A stretch of DNA of 64,000 bases, taken from NCBI GenBank assembly GCA_044432865.1, contig JAWXUF010000001.1, forward strand, positions 16,316-80,315, given 5' to 3'. The notes under the pieces are model-generated. The model saw nothing but the letters and a program-made list of their open reading frames with translations. It ran no database searches and was not told the origin of the DNA. The position numbers and the translations under genes were made by a program. Source of the stretch: JAWXUE01 sp044432865. GTDB lineage: Bacteria > Bacillota_I > Bacilli_A > Acholeplasmatales > Anaeroplasmataceae. Of the stretch, positions 16,663 through 24,878 are shown piece after piece (positions within the stretch are counted from its first letter, which is position 1; each line of letters begins with the position of its first letter).

Positions 16663-17220
16663 CTATAAAGATGCACCACAAGCATTACAATAGTTATTTG
16701 TATGTGGATTTGAAGTACCACAATAAGCACAAGTTTTATTTGTAGGGGCTTGTTGTGTTGGTTGATTATACTGAGAAGAACCATTAAAATTAGAATTTTC
16801 AAAATTACCTGTTTGACAGTTGCTATAAGCATATGATGCTTCTCTACTCATTGCACTACCAAATAATAAAATAAACATTCCAACTACAATTACAGCAAAC
16901 AATGCACTACTCATCGATTGACTTGTAGAAGTGAAGAATACAATAATAGGCGCAACAAACATTAAAATCCCAATTACAATTAGGATATTTCCTATTGAAG
17001 AGTATTTCGAACATGTAGATTTAGCTTTCTCAGGATTAGTTGATGCTAAATTCATAATACTTCTAAAAAATAATGCAGAAATTATAATTCTAAAAATACC
17101 TCTACTATAACTTCTTCCACTACGGTAATGTCTATTTCTTCCTGTCGAAATAGATACTCTCGGTCTATGACTTGTATGTCTATGACCACCAGGTCTTCCA
17201 TGTCTTGGTCCTCTATGCAT
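16663..17220 (-). CDS. Basic membrane protein with C-terminal zinc ribbon
   Basis: A 185-residue protein of unknown function. The first 45 residues are unusually rich in Arg, His and Gly (RGPRHGRPGGHRHTSHRPR), suggesting nucleic-acid or metal contact. Two clear membrane segments follow (about 75-95 and 102-122; a weaker one near 45-58), then a Ser/Asn/Gln-rich linker and a terminal zinc ribbon, CAYCG...CNACG. It starts 11 bases after gpsA with AAGGAG before the ATG and is probably the last gene of the rluB-gpsA operon. The overall plan matches 15372-15950, but the sequences are not obviously related. Confidence 0.7.
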   Translation of the reverse strand: MHRGPRHGRPGGHRHTSHRPRVSISTGRNRHYRSGRSYSRGIFRIIISALFFRSIMNLASTNPEKAKSTCSKYSSIGNILIVIGILMFVAPIIVFFTSTSQSMSSALFAVIVVGMFILLFGSAMSREASYAYSNCQTGNFENSNFNGSSQYNQPTQQAPTNKTCAYCGTSNPHTNNYCNACGASL

Positions 17221-17231
17221 AATCTTACTCC

Positions 17232-18221
17232 TTATTCACCTTTTAGTTTTCTACTTAAAACTTTAATTAAAGCTTCTTCTGGTTTTAAACCATTGAACAA
17301 TACATCATAAAGTGTAGAAATTAATGGTAATTCAATATCATATTTTTCAGCTATATTCTTGATTGATTTAGTAACACGTACACCTTCAACTACCATTTTA
17401 GAATTTCCTAAAATGCTATCTAGAGATTCACCTTTACCAAGTTTTAATCCTGCTTGGAAGTTTCTACTATTCAAAGAACTTGCTGTAACAATTAAGTCAC
17501 CAATTCCTGTTAATCCGAATACTGTATCTCTTTTTCCACCTAATACATCAACTACTAATGACATTTCAAGTACACCTCTAGTAATTAAAGCAGCACGTGC
17601 ATTCTCACCATGTCCAAGTCCACTTGCCATTCCACTTATTAATGCAATTGCATTCTTAACAGAACTACATGCTTCAACACCTAAAACATCATTTGAAGTG
17701 TATACTCTAACATATTGATCATTTGAAAATAATTGTTGAACTAACAATGCATGTTTTTCGCTATTAGAAGCACTTACTAATGCAGTTATTTGTCTTAAAA
17801 TAACTTCTTCAGCATGTGAAGGTCCACATAGTGTAACAAATCCATCGATTTTATCTTTTAATACTTCTTCACAAATTTGGCTTATAGTTAAAGAAGTTTC
17901 AGGTTCAATTCCCTTTGATACATTAATAAAAGTTTTTTTACCATTTATTGAATTAGCGATATCATTTAATACATTACGCATAACACTTGTAGGGACACTC
18001 AATAAAATGTTATCACTAAAATCTAAAGCTTCTTGTAATGAATTTGTAGCTTTAATATCACTACTTATATCACAATCAAAAAATGGATGTTTATTTTCTT
18101 TATTTATTAAATCAATTGTATTTTGGTTTATATCATAAACTAATATTTCATGTTTATTATCAACTAATACTTGTCCTAGGGCAACACCCCAAGAACCTCC
18201 ACCAATTATACTAACTTTCAT
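17232..18221 (-). CDS. gpsA: Glycerol-3-phosphate dehydrogenase [NAD(P)+]
   Basis: Reduces dihydroxyacetone phosphate to sn-glycerol-3-phosphate for phospholipid synthesis. The 329 residues contain the N-terminal dinucleotide site GGGSWGVALG, VSKGIEPET, CGPSHAEEV and the catalytic lysine segment VKNAIALISGMASGLGHGENARAALITRG (given here as family landmark positions about 185-215; longest cited part is split by the loop) . It starts 4 bases after the der stop with only a weak AAAGAG, so translation is likely coupled to der. Gene order der-gpsA-spoIVA follows Bacillus. Confidence 0.97.
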   Translation of the reverse strand: MKVSIIGGGSWGVALGQVLVDNKHEILVYDINQNTIDLINKENKHPFFDCDISSDIKATNSLQEALDFSDNILLSVPTSVMRNVLNDIANSINGKKTFINVSKGIEPETSLTISQICEEVLKDKIDGFVTLCGPSHAEEVILRQITALVSASNSEKHALLVQQLFSNDQYVRVYTSNDVLGVEACSSVKNAIALISGMASGLGHGENARAALITRGVLEMSLVVDVLGGKRDTVFGLTGIGDLIVTASSLNSRNFQAGLKLGKGESLDSILGNSKMVVEGVRVTKSIKNIAEKYDIELPLISTLYDVLFNGLKPEEALIKVLSRKLKGE

Positions 18222-18225
18222 ACTA

Positions 18226-19530
18226 TCAGTCTCTTTTCCTTAATAAGATTTTTATAGGAGTACCTTCAAAATCGAAATTTTTTCTAATTTGATTTTCAAG
18301 ATATCTCATGTACGAGAAATGTACATAATTTGGATCATTAACAAAAACAGTGAAAGCTGGTGGACAAACAGCAACTTGGCTACTATAGAAAAATTTAGCA
18401 ACACCATGATTAAATTCAGCTGGTGGATTCATAGCAACTGCATCAATGATAACATCATTTAATACACTTGTAGAAATTCTTTTACTATAGTTCTCATAAC
18501 ATTTTTCAATTTCAGGAAATAATGTATGAATTCTTTTATTATAAAGAGCTGAAGTAAAAGTAATAGGAGCATATGATAAGAATTTAAATTCTTTTCTAAT
18601 ATCTTCTTTTACTTTTTCCATCTCATTATGTCCTTTTTTTACTGCATCCCATTTATTTACTACAAATATAATTGCTTTTGACTCATCAATTATATATCCT
18701 GAAGCATGTTTATCCTGTTCGATTATCCCTTGTTCTCCATCAATTACAAGTAATACAACATCACTTCTTGATATTGCATCCATACTTCTAATAACACTAT
18801 ACTTTTCAGCATTTTCATAAATTTTACCACGTTTTCTAATACCAGCAGTATCAATAACAACGTATTCTTTACCATCTTTAGTAAAGACAGTATCTATTGA
18901 ATCTCTTGTAGTACCAGGTATATTAGAAACAATTACTCTTTCAGTTCCTAAAATAGAATTTGTAAGAGAACTTTTACCAACATTTGGTCTCCCAACCAAT
19001 GAAAATTTCATTGCATCAGGATATTCTTTTTCTTTTTTCTCTGGTAAGTTTTCAATAACAACATCAAGTAGATTACCTACCCCAACACCATGTATACTTG
19101 ATACAGGAATTGGCTCACCGCATCCAAGAGAATAAAAATCATATAACATATCAGTAAATTTTTTATCATCTACTTTGTTAACTGCTAATACAACTTTTGT
19201 TTTAGTTTTTTGTAAAATTCTTGATATGAAAATATCATTATCTGTAACTCCAGTACGACAATCCACTACGAAAATAATAACATCTGCTTCATCAATTGCT
19301 ATTTGAGCTTGAGCTCTAATTTCCTCTAAAAATGGACTATCAACTATATCAATACCACCTGTATCTATTAATCTAAATTCTCGACTTAACCATTCACCTT
19401 TCGCGTATATGCGATCTCTGGTGACACCTGGCATATCATCCGTAATCGATAATCTTTCACCGATTATACGATTGAATAACGTCGATTTTCCTACGTTGGG
19501 TCTCCCAACTATCGCAATACGACCTCTCAT
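18226..19530 (-). CDS. der: Ribosome biogenesis GTPase Der (EngA)
   Basis: Essential double GTPase for 50S subunit maturation. The 434 residues contain GTPase domain 1 (GRPNVGKST at about 8-16, DTGGID, NKVD) and domain 2 (GRPNVGKSS at about 180, [14 protein letters not shown]), then a KH-like C-terminal domain with NPPAEFNHG. The length is standard. It sits 17 bases after the S1-protein gene and ends 4 bases before gpsA with a TGA stop, which shows TGA is not read as tryptophan. Confidence 0.98.
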   Translation of the reverse strand: MRGRIAIVGRPNVGKSTLFNRIIGERLSITDDMPGVTRDRIYAKGEWLSREFRLIDTGGIDIVDSPFLEEIRAQAQIAIDEADVIIFVVDCRTGVTDNDIFISRILQKTKTKVVLAVNKVDDKKFTDMLYDFYSLGCGEPIPVSSIHGVGVGNLLDVVIENLPEKKEKEYPDAMKFSLVGRPNVGKSSLTNSILGTERVIVSNIPGTTRDSIDTVFTKDGKEYVVIDTAGIRKRGKIYENAEKYSVIRSMDAISRSDVVLLVIDGEQGIIEQDKHASGYIIDESKAIIFVVNKWDAVKKGHNEMEKVKEDIRKEFKFLSYAPITFTSALYNKRIHTLFPEIEKCYENYSKRISTSVLNDVIIDAVAMNPPAEFNHGVAKFFYSSQVAVCPPAFTVFVNDPNYVHFSYMRYLENQIRKNFDFEGTPIKILLRKRD

Positions 19531-19547
19531 AAATGTTTACTCCTTTT

Positions 19548-20948
19548 TTATTTTAATATATCTTTGAATAAGTCACCTAAAGAAATTGGCGTTTCCACTT
19601 CTTCTTGTGTAGCCATAAACTCTTCAAATTGTGCTCTTTCAGTTGCTTCTGCATGTTTTTTAACACTTAATTTAAGTTGCCATCTTCTTGGATTAATTTC
19701 TAAAACTACTGCTTGAAATTCATCTCCAACTTGATATGCATCTTCAATTTTATTTTGTTTTTCACCTAAAACTAATTCATTTTTAGGAATATAACCATCA
19801 ACACCTAGTGCATCAACAACAACTCCAGTAGTTTGAATTTCATTAACTTTAACATCAATTAAATCGCCAACTTTAGCCGTTATTCTACCCCAAGGGTTAT
19901 CTATTAATACTTTTTTTGATAAACCAATTCTTTCGTTTTGAACATCCATTGTAATGATTGCTGATTCAATAGAATCTCCTACTTTTACAAAATCCATTGA
20001 GTTATCATTTGGATTCCATGAGAATTCATTCTTGTGTAATAATGCTGTAATATTTTTATCAAGTTCAACAATCAGTCCAATCGGTAATTTTTGAATTACC
20101 TTACCAGTAACTACATCACTAACTTTATTATTTGCTGCAAATAATTTATGTGGAGTTTCTAATAAAACTTTTCTTGATAAATCAAGTTTACCATCTTCTT
20201 TTTTAATTATTTGTACAGTAATCTCTTGATTTAATTTTAAAACTGATTCGACTTTATTAATTCTTTCATGTGAAATTTGAGAAACTCTCAATAATCCAGT
20301 ATTGTATTTAAATCTAACTAATGCACCATATGATTCGATTTTAATAATTGTACCTGTTACTTCTTCACCAACACGCATTTCATTATATTCTTTTTCTTTA
20401 TTTTCATTTAGTTTTTCTAATAATAATACTCTACTTGAAGCTACATAACTTCTTTCTTTTTTATCAATTAATAAAACATCAATTTTTTCTCCAACATAAT
20501 TTTTTTCAGAATCATATTGAATGTCAATTTGACCTTCTGGAATGAATATTTCAGTTCCTAAATATTTTGAAGTGAATCCTCTATTAACTTGTCTTTCAAC
20601 AGTTAAAGATATAACTTCTTTATTATCAAACACTTTATCTAACACTTTATCATTTTCTAATTTTAATATCGGTAGTTTTGATAAAGATATTGATACTTCA
20701 TCACTATTCTTTTTAACTTCCATTACAACACATGTTATCTCTTGACCAACTTTAACTTCCCCAATAAAGCTAGTAATTGATTTATCATACGAATATTCGC
20801 TTAATAATAATTCACCTTCTGTGATTGTGTTTAAATCAATAGAAAGTCTATCTTGTTTTACTTCAACAATAATACCAGTAACAGTTTCATTTCTTCTCGG
20901 TATACTAATTGACTCATTTAATGCTTCTTCCATAAAATTATTGTTCAT
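19548..20948 (-). CDS. rpsA: S1 RNA-binding domain protein (YpfD/RpsA-like)
   Basis: Repeat RNA-binding protein of 466 residues with about five S1 domains: TVTGIIVEVKQDRLSI (from about 20), VISLTVERQVNRGF (from about 108), VTGTIIKIESYGALVRF (from about 193), VTGKVIQKLPIGLIVEL (from about 280) and IDVKVNEIQTTGVVVDALG (from about 365), with a short acidic tail. It corresponds to Bacillus ypfD, also next to cmk. Whether it functions as ribosomal protein S1 is uncertain in Firmicutes. It starts 2 bases after cmk ends, with GAGGG ahead of the ATG. Confidence 0.9.
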   Translation of the reverse strand: MNNNFMEEALNESISIPRRNETVTGIIVEVKQDRLSIDLNTITEGELLLSEYSYDKSITSFIGEVKVGQEITCVVMEVKKNSDEVSISLSKLPILKLENDKVLDKVFDNKEVISLTVERQVNRGFTSKYLGTEIFIPEGQIDIQYDSEKNYVGEKIDVLLIDKKERSYVASSRVLLLEKLNENKEKEYNEMRVGEEVTGTIIKIESYGALVRFKYNTGLLRVSQISHERINKVESVLKLNQEITVQIIKKEDGKLDLSRKVLLETPHKLFAANNKVSDVVTGKVIQKLPIGLIVELDKNITALLHKNEFSWNPNDNSMDFVKVGDSIESAIITMDVQNERIGLSKKVLIDNPWGRITAKVGDLIDVKVNEIQTTGVVVDALGVDGYIPKNELVLGEKQNKIEDAYQVGDEFQAVVLEINPRRWQLKLSVKKHAEATERAQFEEFMATQEEVETPISLGDLFKDILK

Positions 20949-20950
20949 AA

Positions 20951-21592
20951 TTAATCCCTCTTTTTAACTAAATTTATAATTTCTTCTACTACTTGATCAA
21001 TCGTTAAAGATGTAGTATCTAATAATATAGCATCATCAGCTTGTTTTAAAGGAGAAATTTCTCTAGTAGAATCTTTATGATCTCTAACTTTTATATCATT
21101 AAGGATTTCTTCATAAGTTGCATTTTCTTCTTCTAACATTCTTCTTTTAGCACGTTCTTCAACAGATGCTGTTAAAAAAACTTTAACATCTGCATTAGGT
21201 AATACAACATATCCGATATCTCTACCATCCATAACAACACAACCTTTACTTGCTGTGTATTTTTGTAAATCAACCATTGCATCCCTAACAACTTTTAATC
21301 TTGATACTGCTGACACATTTGCTGTAACTTCAGTTTTTCTAATTTCTTTTGATACATCAACACCATTTAATAAAATTAAATTATTTGAGTATTCAACTTT
21401 AATATTTGCTAAAAAACCATACTCTTCTTCATTATCAACATCAATATTTCTATTTAATGCTTCTAATGTAACAGCTCTATACATAGCTCCTGTATCAATG
21501 TGACTAAACTCTAATTTTTTTGCTACTATTTTACTAATTGTAGATTTTCCGCTTCCTGCTGGTCCATCAATTGCTACTTGAAAATTTTTCAT
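20951..21592 (-). CDS. cmk: Cytidylate kinase
   Basis: Phosphorylates CMP and dCMP with ATP. The 213 residues show the P-loop AIDGPAGSGKSTISK, the nucleotide-binding DTGAMYRAVT, DGRDIGYVVLPNADVKVFL and the lid with ERAKRR and the Asp/Ser region RDHKDSTREISPL. Length is normal. It lies between rluB and the S1 gene in a close operon, an arrangement shared with Bacillus. Confidence 0.97.
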   Translation of the reverse strand: MKNFQVAIDGPAGSGKSTISKIVAKKLEFSHIDTGAMYRAVTLEALNRNIDVDNEEEYGFLANIKVEYSNNLILLNGVDVSKEIRKTEVTANVSAVSRLKVVRDAMVDLQKYTASKGCVVMDGRDIGYVVLPNADVKVFLTASVEERAKRRMLEEENATYEEILNDIKVRDHKDSTREISPLKQADDAILLDTTSLTIDQVVEEIINLVKKRD

Positions 21593-21609
21593 ATTTACAC
21601 CTACTTCTT

Positions 21610-22338
21610 TTATAAACTATATAATTGTTTTACTTCATGTGGTTTTAAACTTCTATACTCACCTTGTGCTAAATCAACAATCGAAATTGTACCAAATCTA
21701 ACACGAGTTAATTTTTTAACAGGATGTCCAACTTTTTCGCACATTTTTCTTACTTGATGATTTTTACCTTCAGTAATAATGATTTTAACTAATGAAGAAT
21801 TATTCTTTTTATCAGTACTAATAATTTCAACAATTGAAGGTTTTGTTTTGTATCCATCAATCTCTACACCTTTCATTAGTGCAGACAATTCTCTCATACC
21901 AAATAACCCTTCAACTCTAGCTCTATATTCTTTTTCAATATCTGATTTTGGACTAATTAATTTATTAGCTAATTCACCATCATTTGTTAACAAAAGTAAT
22001 CCTTGCGTATCATAATCTAATCTACCAATCGGATAAATTCTATTAACTAAATCCGCTTTATGAAATAAATCTAATACTGTTTTACGATCAAATTCATCAT
22101 TTGTTGTAGTAACAAAACCTAATGGTTTATTTAAGGCAAAATATACTGGTTCTTCTTTATATATTGAAGATCCATTTACAAGCACCTTATCATTTCTTGT
22201 AACTTTTGTACCTAACTCTTTTACAACTTTACCATTTACAGTAACAACACCTTTTAGAATCATCTCTTCACTTTTTCTTCTAGACGCAACACCACACTTA
22301 GCCATAAAAGCTTGTAATCTTATCTCTTCTAAACTCAT
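21610..22338 (-). CDS. rluB: 23S rRNA pseudouridine synthase RluB-type
   Basis: Pseudouridine synthase of the RsuA/RluB group that modifies 23S rRNA. The 242 residues begin with an S4 RNA-binding domain (LQAFMAKCGVASRRKSEEMI) and carry the catalytic motif IGRLDYDTQGLLLLTNDG with the nucleophilic Asp, then KNHQVRKMCEKVGHPV. It is the first gene of the rluB-cmk-rpsA-der-gpsA operon, served by the promoter at 22378-22406 and a strong AAGGAGG. Confidence 0.95.
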   Translation of the reverse strand: MSLEEIRLQAFMAKCGVASRRKSEEMILKGVVTVNGKVVKELGTKVTRNDKVLVNGSSIYKEEPVYFALNKPLGFVTTTNDEFDRKTVLDLFHKADLVNRIYPIGRLDYDTQGLLLLTNDGELANKLISPKSDIEKEYRARVEGLFGMRELSALMKGVEIDGYKTKPSIVEIISTDKKNNSSLVKIIITEGKNHQVRKMCEKVGHPVKKLTRVRFGTISIVDLAQGEYRSLKPHEVKQLYSL

Positions 22339-22377
22339 AATTTACTCAACCTCCTTCGTCGTAACTATATCCTACTT

Positions 22378-22406
22378 ATTATACATTAAAAAACATATTC
22401 TTTCAA
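22378..22406 (-). promoter_or_regulatory. Sigma-A promoter of the rluB-cmk-rpsA-der-gpsA operon
   Basis: Minus strand TTGAAA (22406-22401), 17-base spacer, TATAAT (22383-22378), about 35 bases ahead of the rluB start. Confidence 0.8.
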
Positions 22407-22697
22407 TCAAAATAAAGTTAACGTTAATAATAACGCTATTGCAAATAATACAATGTAAACTGCTTTTCTGTGTCTACTAAAAAATTGAAATAAAACTGTA
22501 TCGTTTATTTTGTTATCAATTTTCTCGAATTTCCCTTTTTCTTCTAATTTTTCCAAAGTCATCCATGATAAACCACATAAAAATGCACCTAAAATCAATC
22601 CATAGATTGAATCTATAACTAGAAAACATACAGACATTACAACAATCAATGCAATTAATTCAAGCACAGAACAAATAAAACTTTTTCCTTTTTTCAT
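22407..22697 (-). CDS. Small membrane protein of unknown function
   Basis: A 96-residue protein with three hydrophobic segments (about 8-26, 28-46 and 76-95), the central charged stretch LEKLEEKGKFEKIDNKIND lying between the second and third. No family is recognised. It is preceded by the spmB terminator and followed at once by the rluB promoter. AAGGAT before the ATG supports translation. The reading frame looks real from its amphipathic and hydrophobic layout, but evidence for function is absent. Confidence 0.6.
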   Translation of the reverse strand: MKKGKSFICSVLELIALIVVMSVCFLVIDSIYGLILGAFLCGLSWMTLEKLEEKGKFEKIDNKINDTVLFQFFSRHRKAVYIVLFAIALLLTLTLF

Positions 22698-22721
22698 ATT
22701 TCTTCATCCTTTATTTAAAGT

Positions 22722-22743
22722 AAAAAAAGAAGTTTCCTTCTTT
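22722..22743 (-). terminator. Terminator of the dacF-spmA-spmB operon
   Basis: 7-bp stem AAAGAAG / CTTCTTT with a four-base loop and four or more T on the minus strand, about 55 bases downstream of spmB. Confidence 0.65.
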
Positions 22744-22796
22744 CATACAAAATTATTTATTTAGGGTAAATATAATATTATTTTTGTATATTAATA

Positions 22797-23294
22797 TTAT
22801 AACATATTAGTATACAAAAATAAACATATGATAAATGTAAATATATTTAATAATATTCCAATGCAAATACTTAGTTTCGCACTATTAATACAACAAATTG
22901 ATGTATATAATGTAGCGACATATAATGCTGTGTCATTTGAGGAATGTAAAATTGATGCTACAATACCTTCTTTTGAATCAACACCATACGTCTCAAAAAT
23001 ATTATATAGCATTGCAAAAGATGCATTTCCAGATATCGGCTTAAATATCCCTTGAATATACAATTCAGAAAATTGAACTTTTAATAAATCAAATATGTCA
23101 GACAATAAATTTGAATTATCTAATAATGTAGTAGCAAATACCATAGAAATAAAATAAGGGAATAATTCTAATGATGCCTTTAACCCCTTATTTATTCCAA
23201 CAAGAAAATTATTATATACTTCTTTTGGTTTAGCTAACGCAAACATAAACACAATTAATATAAAACAAGGAATTAAATAATTTAAGTAAAACAT
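22797..23294 (-). CDS. spmB: Spore maturation protein B
   Basis: Membrane protein with a nucleoside-recognition (Gate) domain that, with SpmA, is needed for proper dehydration and heat resistance of the spore core. The 165 residues have four to five hydrophobic segments and the family motif KPISGNASFAMLYNI, followed by HSSNDTALYVATLY. Start overlaps spmA by 13 bases. The dacF-spmA-spmB order equals dacB-spmA-spmB of Bacillus. Confidence 0.93.
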   Translation of the reverse strand: MFYLNYLIPCFILIVFMFALAKPKEVYNNFLVGINKGLKASLELFPYFISMVFATTLLDNSNLLSDIFDLLKVQFSELYIQGIFKPISGNASFAMLYNIFETYGVDSKEGIVASILHSSNDTALYVATLYTSICCINSAKLSICIGILLNIFTFIICLFLYTNML

Positions 23295-23833
23295 CTACAT
23301 ACCCTCACTAACACAAACCCAATTATAGTATTACAAAGTGCTATTAATATTACATATGGAATTAATTGTACTGTAAAAACAGAATTAAATGAATTCCTAA
23401 GTGTTAGCATACTTATAGGTATTAAACTCATACCAATGAAATTCCCAACAAGTACTAAATCAATATCGTATTTTGAATTTTCTTTTTTTAATTTAGAAAC
23501 AGCTTCTAAGCCAAATGGGGTTGCCATTGTTGTCAATCCAATGAAATTACAAATAAAATTAGCACTTATTAAAGAAAGAGTTTCTTCATCACTCGTTTCA
23601 AATATTCGCTTTGTTATGACATTTATTTTTTTAGTGCAAAATTTTAAGAATCCTGTTTGTTTTGCAACTTCAAGAATCCCACTCCATAAAACTAATCCGC
23701 AAGCTATACTAAAAAAAGTATCTAATGAATTATAACTTACATTTAAAATAACTTCATTAACTCCAACAACATTTGTTATTAATCCGTATAACATACTGAA
23801 TATTATTATAAACAACCATATAACACTTAACAT
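23282..23833 (-). CDS. spmA: Spore maturation protein A
   Basis: Partner of SpmB. The 183 residues show several membrane segments and family motifs CGLVLWSGILEVAKQTGFL, FICNFIGLTTMATPFGLEAV and NFIGMSLIP. Its ATG at 23833 shares its first base position with the end of dacF, and it overlaps spmB by 13 bases, so all three are probably translated in a coupled way. Confidence 0.93.
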   Translation of the reverse strand: MLSVIWLFIIIFSMLYGLITNVVGVNEVILNVSYNSLDTFFSIACGLVLWSGILEVAKQTGFLKFCTKKINVITKRIFETSDEETLSLISANFICNFIGLTTMATPFGLEAVSKLKKENSKYDIDLVLVGNFIGMSLIPISMLTLRNSFNSVFTVQLIPYVILIALCNTIIGFVLVRVCRCFT

Positions 23834-24837
23834 TAAAATTCTAACCTATATACATATAAAATGTCTTCATATAGTAATGTATCATTTTGGTAAACCAAAA
23901 TCTCACCACAAACATCATCTACTATATCATAAAATACAAATTTTATTGTTACAATGCTATCAGATGCAATAGGTAAATAAATATCATCTTTTACTAATGG
24001 ATAAAAATCTAATTCTAATTCTTGCTTTAATACTTGCGCTTCAAGTACAAGTTTCATTGTTACTTTATCAATATACTCTTCAAATAGTTGTAAATGTAAA
24101 TTATAATCATCAGCAATTTTAAATGTAACACATATTAATTGTTTCCCATCTTTTTCGTATACACTAATCAATGTTCTTCCTGCTTTTGTTGTATATCCTG
24201 TTTTACCACCAATTACATATTCATTTGTATTGATCAATTTATGCTTTTGGTACCAAGTTACAGGTCCATTAATATCAGCAGTATATTCTCTTGCTTTTGT
24301 TACTTCTCTAAATATCTCATTACCCATACAGTAACTCATCAATATTGACATATCATATGCTGTTGAATAATTTTTTGTTGTTTCATCTAATCCTGATGGA
24401 TTTTCAAATGTAGTATTATTTAAACCCAGTTTTCTACATAGTAAATTCATTTCTTTAATAAATAAATCGTACTTCCCAAAAGTATTATTTGCTATTGCCA
24501 TAGCACAATCATTTCCACTTCTTAACATTAATCCATATAGAAGATCAATGAATAGTACAGTATCACCAGGTTTTAGGTAGACACTACTTCCCTCAGCCAT
24601 ATCACCTTCTGTAATTGTAACTGAAGCAAATACATCAACATTTTCAATTGCAACAATTGCAGTAGCAATCTTTGCTATTGAAGCAGTTAAGTTTTGTACG
24701 TCCATATTCTTTTGATATAATACAGTATTAGTATCACCATCGATTAAACAAACTGATTCACTACCTACTGCTTCAACACTAAATGTTGAAAATAAAAAAG
24801 AAATAATAAAAGAAAATAAAAAAAGAGCTTTGCGCAT
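23833..24837 (-). CDS. dacF: Sporulation-type D-alanyl-D-alanine carboxypeptidase (DacB/DacF)
   Basis: Penicillin-binding serine peptidase that trims peptide cross-links of spore cortex or wall. The 334 residues begin with a signal peptide (MRKALFLFSFIISFLFS), then the three active-site motifs: SIAK (SxxK) near residue 50, SGN near 112 and KTG in GGKTGYTTKAGRT near 218, followed by a small C-terminal beta domain. Operon position before spmA-spmB identifies it as the DacB equivalent of Bacillus, which is sigma-E controlled. The start codon and Shine-Dalgarno lie within a hairpin at 24811-24871. No other start would keep the signal peptide. Confidence 0.93.
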   Translation of the reverse strand: MRKALFLFSFIISFLFSTFSVEAVGSESVCLIDGDTNTVLYQKNMDVQNLTASIAKIATAIVAIENVDVFASVTITEGDMAEGSSVYLKPGDTVLFIDLLYGLMLRSGNDCAMAIANNTFGKYDLFIKEMNLLCRKLGLNNTTFENPSGLDETTKNYSTAYDMSILMSYCMGNEIFREVTKAREYTADINGPVTWYQKHKLINTNEYVIGGKTGYTTKAGRTLISVYEKDGKQLICVTFKIADDYNLHLQLFEEYIDKVTMKLVLEAQVLKQELELDFYPLVKDDIYLPIASDSIVTIKFVFYDIVDDVCGEILVYQNDTLLYEDILYVYRLEF

Positions 24838-24871
24838 ATCATCACCATTTAATGATATGCAGCAAAACTCT
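24811..24871 (-). terminator. Terminator-like hairpin that spans the dacF start
   Basis: A 19-bp minus-strand stem (24871-24852 with 24842-24824; one G-U pair and one bulged T) with a nine-base loop holding GGTG of the dacF ribosome-binding site. The dacF ATG (24837-24835) is in the 3' arm, and the T-rich tract that follows encodes dacF codons 6-8. It lies directly after the 24878 gene and looks like its terminator. Confidence 0.7.
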
Positions 24872-24878
24872 AAAATAT
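24852..24878 (-). promoter_or_regulatory. Candidate sigma-E-type promoter of dacF-spmA-spmB
   Basis: Minus strand ATA (24878-24876), 16 bases, CATATCAT (24859-24852); two mismatches from CATACAnT. It sits in the 5' arm of the hairpin, so the expected start falls in the loop just before or within the Shine-Dalgarno, an unusually short leader. Support comes mainly from the shared pattern with spoIIIAH and spoIVA. Confidence 0.35.
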
